This document shows positions 40,599-46,517 of a stretch of 64,000 bases of DNA, in pieces; within the stretch, counting starts at the first letter, position 1, and the number at the start of each line of letters is the position of its first letter. Source of the stretch: an uncultured Pelagibacteraceae bacterium (lineage in GTDB: Bacteria; Pseudomonadota; Alphaproteobacteria; Pelagibacterales; Pelagibacteraceae); contig CACABC010000002.1 in NCBI GenBank assembly GCA_902530635.1, forward strand, positions 1 to 64,000, given 5' to 3'. The notes beneath the pieces were generated by a model that worked only from the letters and a program-made list of their open reading frames with translations, was not told where the DNA came from and searched no databases. The translations under genes and the position numbers were made by a program.

Positions 40599-40909
40599 CA
40601 ATAGACAAATCCCTTTATAGACCTGTTCGAAAACCCAGAGCTCTACCTCCAAAGCTAACTAGGATTATTAAATTGAAAAATGGAGGAAACGTAGAGAATG
40701 ACAATAATGTTGTTCCCTTTGTAAACCCTAATGAGAAACCTTGGTATGAAACTGACGAAGGTAAAAAGCTTATAGCTGACGCTAAAGTAGACAGAGATTT
40801 CTACTTACAACAGTTAGGCAAAGTTTATTCTCAAAAGGTATTAAAGAAATTATCGTTGAGAGATTTAGATGAACTCCTTGATTACACGGTAGCAACGGGA
40901 GGTATCTAA
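40595..40909 (+). CDS. Hypothetical protein of element A
   Basis: I do not recognise this 104-residue protein. It has a basic, proline-containing N terminus (YRPVRKPRALPPKL), a middle region with PWYETDEGKKLI, and a helical C-terminal half with VYSQKVLKKLSLRDLDELLDY. No membrane segment or known motif is seen. It overlaps the gene before it by four bases (ATGA) and the replication gene by one base, so the three are translated together, which suggests an accessory role in replication. Confidence 0.6.
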   Translation: MTIDKSLYRPVRKPRALPPKLTRIIKLKNGGNVENDNNVVPFVNPNEKPWYETDEGKKLIADAKVDRDFYLQQLGKVYSQKVLKKLSLRDLDELLDYTVATGGI

Positions 40910-42702
40910 TGAAACATTCTATTGATGATATTAAACGTTGGAAGTCATACGGATTTGTTATGACCCCCGTAGAGAATAAAAGACCTAAAGGTAAAACGTG
41001 GAGGAAAGATTGGTCTGATGATGAACTTCTTAAAGCTAAACGTTTAGGATTTTATCATAAAGATAGCAACCTCTTTACAGTAGACTTTGATGATCGGGGT
41101 TTCGTGGCTCATAAGTATATGTCTTTATTGCCCGATACTTTTACCGACGGAAAAGAAGTAAATGGCAAAATAATACCTACACATTTAACTTATAAAGTTA
41201 ATGGTGTTGCTCCTCCTAAATTTAAGTATCCACCTAAAGCTTCAAAGGAAGAGGGATTAATATTAGAAACGTTAAGATCAACGCAAACTACTTTTGTTGG
41301 GGAAGGTAAACACGTTATTAAAGACGTACCACCAATAGAGGCAGATATTGATGATCTTGTTAGAAGAAAAAAATTAATTTGTTTCTTGTCAGAGGTTGAA
41401 CGTAATTGGGCAAAGAAAGGACAACGTGATGAAGCATTCTTGAGATTACAGGGAGCTCTCGCAAGATTGCCTGAAGAATATTCAACAGACCTTTTAGAAA
41501 AAGGTGTTGAGCTATTATGTTTGAATACCAACGATAGTGAAATAAAAAATAGGTTAAATAAGCTTTCATATCAACGTGAAGGCTTAAATAAGGGGCGTAC
41601 AGTCTATGGAATTAAAGAACTGTGTTCATACCTAGGAGTTAAAGAATTTCTTTCTTACGATCTCTTTAAAGATAAATCAGAAGAAGAAACTCTTTGGTCT
41701 TATCCTTGTTCAACGCTTAATGAATTTATAACAACAGAATTTCCTCCCGTTAAATTTATTATGGAACCAATAATTACAGATCGGTCTTTCAATATGATCT
41801 CTGGGGATTATGGTTCAGGTAAAACAATGGTAGGTTTGAAACTTGCTTTATGTATTGCTTCAGGAAAAGACTTTTTAGATTTTAAATGTAAAGAGCCCCA
41901 CCCTGTTCTATACGTTGAGGCAGAGCTCCCTTCTGCTGACATACAAAAAAGAATTGAGTCTTTACGTTATGCAGAAGTTGAAGAGAGAATAAATAAATCT
42001 GAAACAAGTCCGAAGGATATTCAAGATAGCAATTACTTCAACATCATTACAAGAGACCAATTACATATGAAAGGTATTAAGAATGGTTTTGAATATATTG
42101 CTATTGCAGATAACGATCAGGTAGCCAAAAGAGGAAGGCAAATTATTTTAAATACTGCTTTAAAGATTTACAAACGTACAGGAAAGTTTCCTTGTATCTT
42201 TTTAGATAATTTTTCTATCTTAACCGCAGTAGACGAAAATAAATCTGTGGATTGGCAACCGCTTATTCAATGGTTCATAGATATAAAGACAAGATTTGGC
42301 GGAGCTCACTTCTTGTTTCATCACGCAAACAAATCAGCAAGGAAAAGTGCTAGTGGAAGTAATTTTGCTTTACGTTTAGCAGATCATCACTTTATGTTGG
42401 TTAAGCAAGGGGACGATGAGAAATTTGAAATGAGAGGAAAGTCTACTCAATCAAAATGGATTTATGATAAGAGAAGACACATTCCCGCTGAACATCAAAC
42501 ATTTATCTTTACGTGTGATGAGGAAGGTAATTGGAAAAAATATCCTAACTTAACTCAAAGGGATTTCACAATTATACGAGAGTTGAAAGAAGGTAAGACT
42601 AGCAAACAGATAGCTCAAGATCATAAGGGCGATAAAGGTTTCGGTCATTCAACAATAGATAGACGTATAGCTGAACTCAAAAAAAAGGGGGTAATTAAAT
42701 GA
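40909..42702 (+). CDS. Replication protein: prim-pol domain fused to RepA-like ATPase
   Basis: This 597-residue protein has two recognisable parts. Residues about 10-140 resemble a bifunctional primase/polymerase domain: GFVMTPVENKRPKGKTW, acidic LFTVDFDD (D59, D61), PTHLTYKV with H92, and LRSTQTTFVGEG. Residues about 290-510 are a RepA/AAA_25 hexameric helicase ATPase: Walker A GDYGSGKT (299-306), VLYVEAELP, Walker B CIFLDNFS (429-436) and FLFHHANKSARKSASGS. A winged-helix-like tail (TSKQIAQDHKG...STIDRRIAELKKKG) may bind the origin. Primase-helicase fusions of this kind replicate satellites and plasmids, so the element can probably replicate independently after excision. Confidence 0.82.
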   Translation: MKHSIDDIKRWKSYGFVMTPVENKRPKGKTWRKDWSDDELLKAKRLGFYHKDSNLFTVDFDDRGFVAHKYMSLLPDTFTDGKEVNGKIIPTHLTYKVNGVAPPKFKYPPKASKEEGLILETLRSTQTTFVGEGKHVIKDVPPIEADIDDLVRRKKLICFLSEVERNWAKKGQRDEAFLRLQGALARLPEEYSTDLLEKGVELLCLNTNDSEIKNRLNKLSYQREGLNKGRTVYGIKELCSYLGVKEFLSYDLFKDKSEEETLWSYPCSTLNEFITTEFPPVKFIMEPIITDRSFNMISGDYGSGKTMVGLKLALCIASGKDFLDFKCKEPHPVLYVEAELPSADIQKRIESLRYAEVEERINKSETSPKDIQDSNYFNIITRDQLHMKGIKNGFEYIAIADNDQVAKRGRQIILNTALKIYKRTGKFPCIFLDNFSILTAVDENKSVDWQPLIQWFIDIKTRFGGAHFLFHHANKSARKSASGSNFALRLADHHFMLVKQGDDEKFEMRGKSTQSKWIYDKRRHIPAEHQTFIFTCDEEGNWKKYPNLTQRDFTIIRELKEGKTSKQIAQDHKGDKGFGHSTIDRRIAELKKKGVIK

Positions 42703-43169
42703 AGCTAATAGACAAACCATTAACAGACTTACAGAAAAAGTTTGCTGAACTTTACGTAATTAATATGGGGACTAAATCCAATTATGAAATTGCGATTGAG
42801 TCAGGTTATTCAGAAGACGGAGCTCGAACTAGAGCTTATGAATTATTAAATCCTGACATATGTCCTCACGTTGTTAAGTACATAAATAAACTGAAGTCTC
42901 AAATGGAGGATAAATATAAAGTGACTTACAACACACATATTCAAGAGATGTGGAGGTTAAGAGAAATGGCAAAAGAGAAAGGCAACGTTCAGACGGCAGT
43001 TAGAGCTGAAGAGTTAAGAGCTAAAGCTACGGGACTTCACGTAGAGAAACAATTAATTGCAACGAAGAGTGTAAATAATTTAGAGAACTTAACCGAGGAA
43101 CAGTTGGAAGATAAGATGAAGGAAATAAATAAATTATATGGAGGTATAATAAAAGATGAAGCTGAATAA
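42699..43169 (+). CDS. Terminase small subunit-like protein
   Basis: This 156-residue protein matches the Terminase_2-type small subunit pattern. It begins with LTDLQKKFAELYV, then a helix-turn-helix, SNYEIAIESGYSEDGARTRAYELL (split here after the conserved GYS), followed by central helices IQEMWRLREMA and a coiled-coil tail. Small terminase subunits select the DNA to be packaged. No large subunit, portal or capsid gene lies nearby, so this protein would have to redirect a helper phage's packaging motor, as TerS of SaPI-type satellites does. It overlaps the replication gene by four bases. A plain DNA-binding regulator is the alternative. Confidence 0.72.
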   Translation: MKLIDKPLTDLQKKFAELYVINMGTKSNYEIAIESGYSEDGARTRAYELLNPDICPHVVKYINKLKSQMEDKYKVTYNTHIQEMWRLREMAKEKGNVQTAVRAEELRAKATGLHVEKQLIATKSVNNLENLTEEQLEDKMKEINKLYGGIIKDEAE

Positions 43170-43377
43170 GGAAGATATGATTAAAATGTTAGAGATCAAT
43201 CAGATCAATACAGATAACCTTATTTTAATGAGGGATAGAAATCACGAACTAAATCAAAAATTATTTCACGCTGAATGGAAAGTTAGATATCTGACTAGAC
43301 GTTTAAAAGCTATTGACCCACACGAAGCGGTGACAGAGGAAGAGCTTGATGAAATGATACATAGGAAGGAACAATAA
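43156..43377 (+). CDS. Small coiled-coil protein of element A
   Basis: This 73-residue protein is predicted by eye to be nearly all helix, with a heptad-like stretch from residue 5 to 50 (KEDMIKMLEINQINTDNLIL, then NHELNQKLFHAEWKVRYLTRRL) and an acidic tail TEEELDEMIHRKEQ. I do not recognise the family. It overlaps the terminase-like gene by 14 bases and directly abuts the next gene, suggesting a role with packaging or capsid handling; this is inference from position only. Confidence 0.55.
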   Translation: MKLNKEDMIKMLEINQINTDNLILMRDRNHELNQKLFHAEWKVRYLTRRLKAIDPHEAVTEEELDEMIHRKEQ

Positions 43378-43851
43378 ATGACAACGTACACAATAGACCC
43401 AATAAGAAATAAGCTTGTTGCAGATAAAGAAAGTAAAGACGTAAAGATGATGAAAAAGCTTAAGAAAGAAAAAACTTTTGAAAATATATTGGATAAGAAG
43501 GTTAAACCCCTAAACGTAGAGGAAGCAATCGCCCTACAAAATAGAAATTATGATACTTGGGGTTTACTTAAAGCTACTGCACAAACACCTAAAGAAAAAG
43601 CAGAGTTAAGAGCAATAGAGAGGAAATATGAAAAGAAACCTGAACGTATAGAGCCTGAACGTATAGAGGTGGAACCCATAAACATTAATTTAGATTTTCC
43701 TACAAAACCAAGTATTGTTGATAAAACAGTAGAGCAACATATTGCTGATACAGAGAGAGAATATTACAAAAATAATAATGAAAACAATGAAGCTTCAAAA
43801 GAAGGTATTGGAACTTTATTTAGAACAAGATTGTTCAAACCTAAACGTTAA
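43378..43851 (+). CDS. Hypothetical protein of element A
   Basis: I do not recognise this 157-residue hydrophilic protein. It contains a lysine-rich segment near 25-45, a helical part NVEEAIALQNRNYDTWGLLKATAQTPKEKAEL (shortened here in meaning to one helix pair), and a near-perfect internal repeat PERIEPERIEVEP at about 92-104. The C terminus is low in complexity, with NNNENNEA, then basic LFRTRLFKPKR. No membrane segment is seen. The gene starts at the base after the previous stop. Confidence 0.55.
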   Translation: MTTYTIDPIRNKLVADKESKDVKMMKKLKKEKTFENILDKKVKPLNVEEAIALQNRNYDTWGLLKATAQTPKEKAELRAIERKYEKKPERIEPERIEVEPININLDFPTKPSIVDKTVEQHIADTEREYYKNNNENNEASKEGIGTLFRTRLFKPKR

Positions 43852-43865
43852 GGTAGGATAAAAAT

Positions 43866-44015
43866 ATGAAAGAACCTAAATCATCAGGTATGACTATGAA
43901 GCAGTTAAAAGCTTATAAAAAGTCTTCACGTGGAAAAAAGAAAAGTTATTGGCAAGGACGTATAGACGGATTAAGTAAAAGACCTGATTATAAAAAATTC
44001 AAACGACAACAGTAA
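43866..44015 (+). CDS. Short basic protein of element A
   Basis: This 49-codon frame opens 14 bases after the previous gene and has AGGTAGG at 43851-43857 as a plausible ribosome-binding site. The product starts MKEPKSSGMTMKQLKAYKK and continues with many Lys/Arg residues (SRGKKKSYWQGRIDGLSKRP), so it probably binds nucleic acid. Its TAA lies in the first arm of a hairpin. It is the last gene of the element before the right-hand att region. Reality as a gene is likely from the spacing, but function is unknown. Confidence 0.5.
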   Translation: MKEPKSSGMTMKQLKAYKKSSRGKKKSYWQGRIDGLSKRPDYKKFKRQQ

Positions 44016-44363
44016 GTCTATTCATCAAAGACTTATAGCATAGAGTAGAAGCAACCCTTTTCTCAAAATGGGTGGTACGGGGGTACAAAACTTTCTAAAT
44101 TCACAAAACGTTCAGGTACCTCTATTGAGGTGCCACAGCGACCGAGCAACAGCGAGGGAGCTGATAGTGTGTCCACTTTGAGTCCTCTACGTTTATTTCC
44201 TGACACAATATTTGAGATTTTATTCAGACGTAGTCCTGACACATCTACTGACACATTTGACCCCGACTCTACGTAATGCTAATATCTTTTTAAGAATAAT
44301 TGTGTCGAGAAAGTAGAAAGAATTAGATGATGATTATCCTTGGGTCAGGCAGAAAGGTACGTA
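44013..44363 (+). promoter_or_regulatory. Right-end non-coding region of element A (hairpins, att arm)
   Basis: No convincing gene is present. A perfect 7-bp hairpin TAAGTCT/AGACTTA at 44013-44035 overlaps the last stop codon and may end transcription, though no T run follows. A second hairpin GGTACCTC/GAGGTGCC (44115-44134, one G-T pair, 4-base loop) stands in a GC-richer stretch. The TGACACA cluster follows, then the core. A packaging-recognition site for the terminase-like protein could lie here, but nothing shows it directly. Confidence 0.45.
44201..44255 (+). promoter_or_regulatory. TGACACA arm-site cluster left of core copy 2
   Basis: TGACACA occurs at 44201, 44237 and 44249 in direct orientation, with a weak inverted version (TGTGTCG) at 44301. 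The offsets between sites (36 and 12) match the cluster left of copy 3 (37 and 11). They are probable integrase arm-binding sites of the right end of element A. An additional near match is GTGTGTCC at 44168. Confidence 0.65.
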
Positions 44364-44418
44364 CGTCAGGCTCATAACCTGAAGGTCGAAGGTTCAAATC
44401 CTTCCCCCGCAACCAACA
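44364..44418 (+). repeat. att core copy 2 (junction between elements A and B)
   Basis: This is the second exact copy of the 55-bp tRNA-fMet 3' segment. It has a TGACACA cluster on its left and a TGACACA pair on its right, so it has the full layout of an attP or of a junction between two tandem elements. The left flank GGCAGAAAGGTACGTA is shared with copy 3 but not with the tRNA gene. The acceptor 5' half is missing, so it is not a functional tRNA gene. Confidence 0.92.
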
Positions 44419-44462
44419 GTACCAACACTTTTTTATTTTAAGATACGTAAAGAAAGTTTTTC

Positions 44463-44480
44463 TGACACACACCTGACACA
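44463..44480 (+). promoter_or_regulatory. Paired TGACACA arm-type sites at left end of element B
   Basis: Copies start at 44463 and 44474, 11 bases apart, and the first lies 48 bases after the CCA end of core copy 2. The segment between core and pair is nearly identical to that after copy 3 (accaacactt, then ttattttaagatacgtaaag), but differs from that after copy 1 except for the sites themselves. Confidence 0.65.
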
Positions 44481-44501
44481 ACTCGAGGTGAGTTTTTTCA
44501 T

Positions 44502-45056
44502 TTAAAAAGGGAAATTATTAGAAATAAAATAAATGGAAGTTAAAAATAATATATGAATAATTAGATAAAGATAAAAACCTTGTTGTTTTGCTAAGACCTC
44601 CTTTGTTAACAAAGCTGGGTTTAATCTGTTTTTTTTTATAAAGGACATATCAATATTATGGCCAATAAAAAATACGTAAATTGTTGTAACAGGTAGAATA
44701 TAGAAAAAATGCCATGGTGCTAACTCTGAATGAAAGAGAAATATTAGTGAAATCCACATAAACATGTTTATTCTTAACGCTGGCATAGCCCAAATCGTTT
44801 TAAAAGATTTTTTCCATAAAATTAAAGTCATTATTCCCGTTAGAGCATAATTTATAATCCAGTGCAGTTGATTAGAAAAATTGTTTAATTCACTGTTAAA
44901 AATTTTTATACCTATAAATATTCCATATAAAAACACAGCTATATACAAAAAAATTTCAATAACGTCTTCGAGTGGATTGCCAAGAATTATGTCAGTATAA
45001 GATAGTTTTTTTAATTTCTTTTTAGAAATATTATCTTTTTTATCAGTTTTTTTCAT
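44502..45056 (-). CDS. Membrane protein of element B (four predicted helices)
   Basis: I do not recognise this 184-residue protein. A charged, lysine-rich cytoplasmic N terminus (about residues 1-30) is followed by hydrophobic segments at about 33-52, 68-80, 95-135 (one or two helices) and 160-180. It overlaps the upstream membrane-protein gene by four bases (ATGA), so the two are made as a pair. As cargo of a satellite-like unit it might act in exclusion of phage or in envelope change, but there is no motif to prove this. Confidence 0.65.
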   Translation of the reverse strand: MKKTDKKDNISKKKLKKLSYTDIILGNPLEDVIEIFLYIAVFLYGIFIGIKIFNSELNNFSNQLHWIINYALTGIMTLILWKKSFKTIWAMPALRINMFMWISLIFLFHSELAPWHFFYILPVTTIYVFFIGHNIDMSFIKKNRLNPALLTKEVLAKQQGFYLYLIIHILFLTSIYFISNNFPF

Positions 45057-45595
45057 TTGTCTACGATTTCCTGAAGATTTCTTATTATCTCGCTAAGTTT
45101 ATTATGCAAACTACTTGAACCGTCACTTTGAATTCGATCTAAATTTTTGTTTATTTTGATAAGATTAGAATTTATATCATCTAACTTTTCCAAAATTTTT
45201 TCATTAATTGTTTTGTGTTCAATTGAAGAAGAAGAGTATGTCTTTGAAGTATTATCATCAATCAATTCATAAAGTGAAAATAATAATAAAAACAAAATAA
45301 TTAATAAAACCCAATACTTTTTAATGAATACAACAAAATTTGACTCTTTGTTAGATTTCATAAAACTTGATATCTCTTTTGATCCTTTGTAAATACTTTT
45401 GGAAAAATACACTAAAAAATAAACTCCAGAGATAAAAAATAAAATTATAGGAATAAACATCAAAGGTATAAGGATCATTTGAACTTCATCCTTCCCAAAT
45501 AATTTAAGAATTAAACCTACTCCTAGCAAAGCTAGTAGAATAACTAGACCAAGTAGAAAAAAATTCAATGCAGTTGGTTTAAAAAGCTTTTTCAT
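45053..45595 (-). CDS. Membrane protein of element B with cytoplasmic or periplasmic coiled coil
   Basis: I do not recognise this 180-residue protein. It has three hydrophobic segments (about residues 11-31, 40-65 and 92-110), then a serine-rich linker (KTYSSSSIEH) and a C-terminal coiled-coil region from about 128 to 180 with repeating isoleucine/leucine (EKILEKLDDINSNLIKINKN). The architecture resembles sensor or effector subunits that oligomerise through the tail. Its promoter region coincides with the arm cluster at 45623-45677, so integrase binding might affect its expression. Confidence 0.65.
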   Translation of the reverse strand: MKKLFKPTALNFFLLGLVILLALLGVGLILKLFGKDEVQMILIPLMFIPIILFFISGVYFLVYFSKSIYKGSKEISSFMKSNKESNFVVFIKKYWVLLIILFLLLFSLYELIDDNTSKTYSSSSIEHKTINEKILEKLDDINSNLIKINKNLDRIQSDGSSSLHNKLSEIIRNLQEIVDK

Positions 45596-45622
45596 TAAAT
45601 AAATTCATAATTAATTATATCC

Positions 45623-45677
45623 TGACACAATTTTCTCACTTTTTTTTTGCGATGTCTACTGACACATCCCTGACACA
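45623..45677 (+). promoter_or_regulatory. TGACACA arm-site cluster left of core copy 3
   Basis: TGACACA occurs at 45623, 45660 and 45671, with an inverted-like TGTGTT at 45722. The internal spacing repeats that of the cluster before copy 2, but the whole set lies about 33 bases nearer to the core, close to three helical turns, so the face of the helix would be roughly kept. It also lies upstream of the two membrane-protein genes of element B. Confidence 0.65.
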
Positions 45678-45752
45678 ACGTTAAGGAAATCTTGAAATTT
45701 TATCTAGCTTTTTTGATGTGTTGTGTTAATTTTATGGGCAGAAAGGTACGTA

Positions 45753-45807
45753 CGTCAGGCTCATAACCTGAAGGTCGAAGGTTCAAATCCTTCCCCCGCA
45801 ACCAACA
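45753..45807 (+). repeat. att core copy 3 (right end of element B)
   Basis: This is the third exact copy of the 55-bp tRNA-fMet 3' segment, again preceded by GGCAGAAAGGTACGTA and lacking the 5' half of a tRNA. Arm-like sites occur on both sides, so another unit once began, or still begins, to its right. Confidence 0.92.
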
Positions 45808-45851
45808 ACACCAACACTTTATTATTTTAAGATACGTAAAGAAAGTTTTCC

Positions 45852-45869
45852 TGACACACGCCTGACAAA
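45852..45869 (+). promoter_or_regulatory. Degenerate arm-type pair at left end of unit C
   Basis: TGACACA at 45852 and TGACAAA at 45863 keep the 11-base spacing and the 48-base distance from the CCA end of core copy 3. One base of the second site has changed, fitting the idea of a decaying unit. Confidence 0.6.
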
Positions 45870-45883
45870 ATTTTATTAATTTA

Positions 45884-46453
45884 TCAATTTAAAAGTTTCT
45901 TTTTAGCTTTTTCAAACTCCTCTTTAGTTAAGGCTCCAGATTTATACATTTCATTTAAATCTTTTAGTTGCTGAGTCATATCTTTGTTATCATCAGTAGA
46001 TTTAATTTTTTTTTCTATTTTTTTAATTTCTTCTCCAAAAAATCCTAGTTCTGTCAATTTAGCTACAATTTGTGAATAGCTCCACTTGCTATTAATTTTG
46101 GATGCTTTACCTTTGCCAGAATTAATTCCATTATTCCATTTAATTGTTCTATTACGAGCAAATAAAAAGCATTGTACTCCTTTAGAAGATCTTTCACACT
46201 CTTGAAGTATTTGCTCATCACCACCTCGACAATTATTTAAACCTGATCCGCAATAATAGTACCTATATGCTCGACCATCTATTGATACAGAAAATAGATA
46301 TGGTGCTCTTGTTTGGTTACCTTTTATGTATTCAATAAATTTATCGGTTACAAATGGTGACAATTTAAGTTCACCAGATCCCCATTTTTTACCTGCAAAA
46401 GCATTTGTACTTAACAACAAAACTAGAACTAAGATACCTAAAAGTTTTTTCAT
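45884..46453 (-). CDS. Secreted protein with SHOCT-like C terminus
   Basis: This 189-residue protein has a clear signal peptide (hydrophobic residues 4-20, cleavage probably after NAFA). A globular domain with three cysteines (YYYCGSGLNNCRGGDEQILQ, then CERSS and VQCFLF) follows, then a charged linker and a C-terminal SHOCT-like helix pair (LKDLNEMYKSGALTKEEFEKAKKKLL). It is presumably periplasmic. It is the only gene of putative unit C, so it may be cargo. Function unknown. Confidence 0.75.
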   Translation of the reverse strand: MKKLLGILVLVLLLSTNAFAGKKWGSGELKLSPFVTDKFIEYIKGNQTRAPYLFSVSIDGRAYRYYYCGSGLNNCRGGDEQILQECERSSKGVQCFLFARNRTIKWNNGINSGKGKASKINSKWSYSQIVAKLTELGFFGEEIKKIEKKIKSTDDNKDMTQQLKDLNEMYKSGALTKEEFEKAKKKLLN

Positions 46454-46517
46454 TTAAATTACCTTCTCACTTTTTTTTAAAAATGTCTATTAAAGTATCA
46501 GTTTATTTAAGAATTTT

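Larger units (their letters stand above)
44364..45807. mobile_element. Element B: integrase-less att-flanked cargo cassette
   Basis: This 1.4-kb unit lies between core copies 2 and 3, with an arm pair inside its left end and an arm cluster inside its right end, the same terminal layout as element A. It encodes only two overlapping membrane-protein genes on the minus strand, with AT-rich host-like composition. It has no recombinase, so movement would depend on an integrase supplied in trans, most simply that of element A. It could also be the deletion remnant of a larger element. Confidence 0.7.
45808..46500. mobile_element. Probable decayed third unit (element C), right end not found
   Basis: To the right of core copy 3 the left-end signature of element B is repeated: nearly identical flank and a TGACACA/TGACAAA pair. 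Then comes one minus-strand gene and, upstream of that gene at about 46462-46490, a stretch TTCTCACTTTTTTTT...ATGTCTA that closely matches the region before the genes of element B (45633-45658). A fourth core copy is not visible, so the end near 46,500 is only an estimate and the unit is probably immobile. Confidence 0.45.

Noticed and set aside
41190..41531. Minus-strand frame of 113 codons opposite the replication gene
   Set aside because: Shadow of the prim-pol/ATPase reading frame; no ribosome site and no recognisable domain.
44063..44254. Minus-strand frame of 63 codons in the att region of element A
   Set aside because: It spans the hairpin and the arm sites, has no convincing ribosome-binding site, and looks like chance in a GC-richer stretch.
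44364..44418. Second initiator tRNA gene
   Set aside because: Only the D-arm end, anticodon arm, T-arm and CCA are present; the 5' acceptor strand CGCGGGG and the D-loop are replaced by unrelated sequence, so it is an att core.
45753..45807. Third initiator tRNA gene
   Set aside because: Same reasoning as for 44364: no 5' half, identical 55 bases only.
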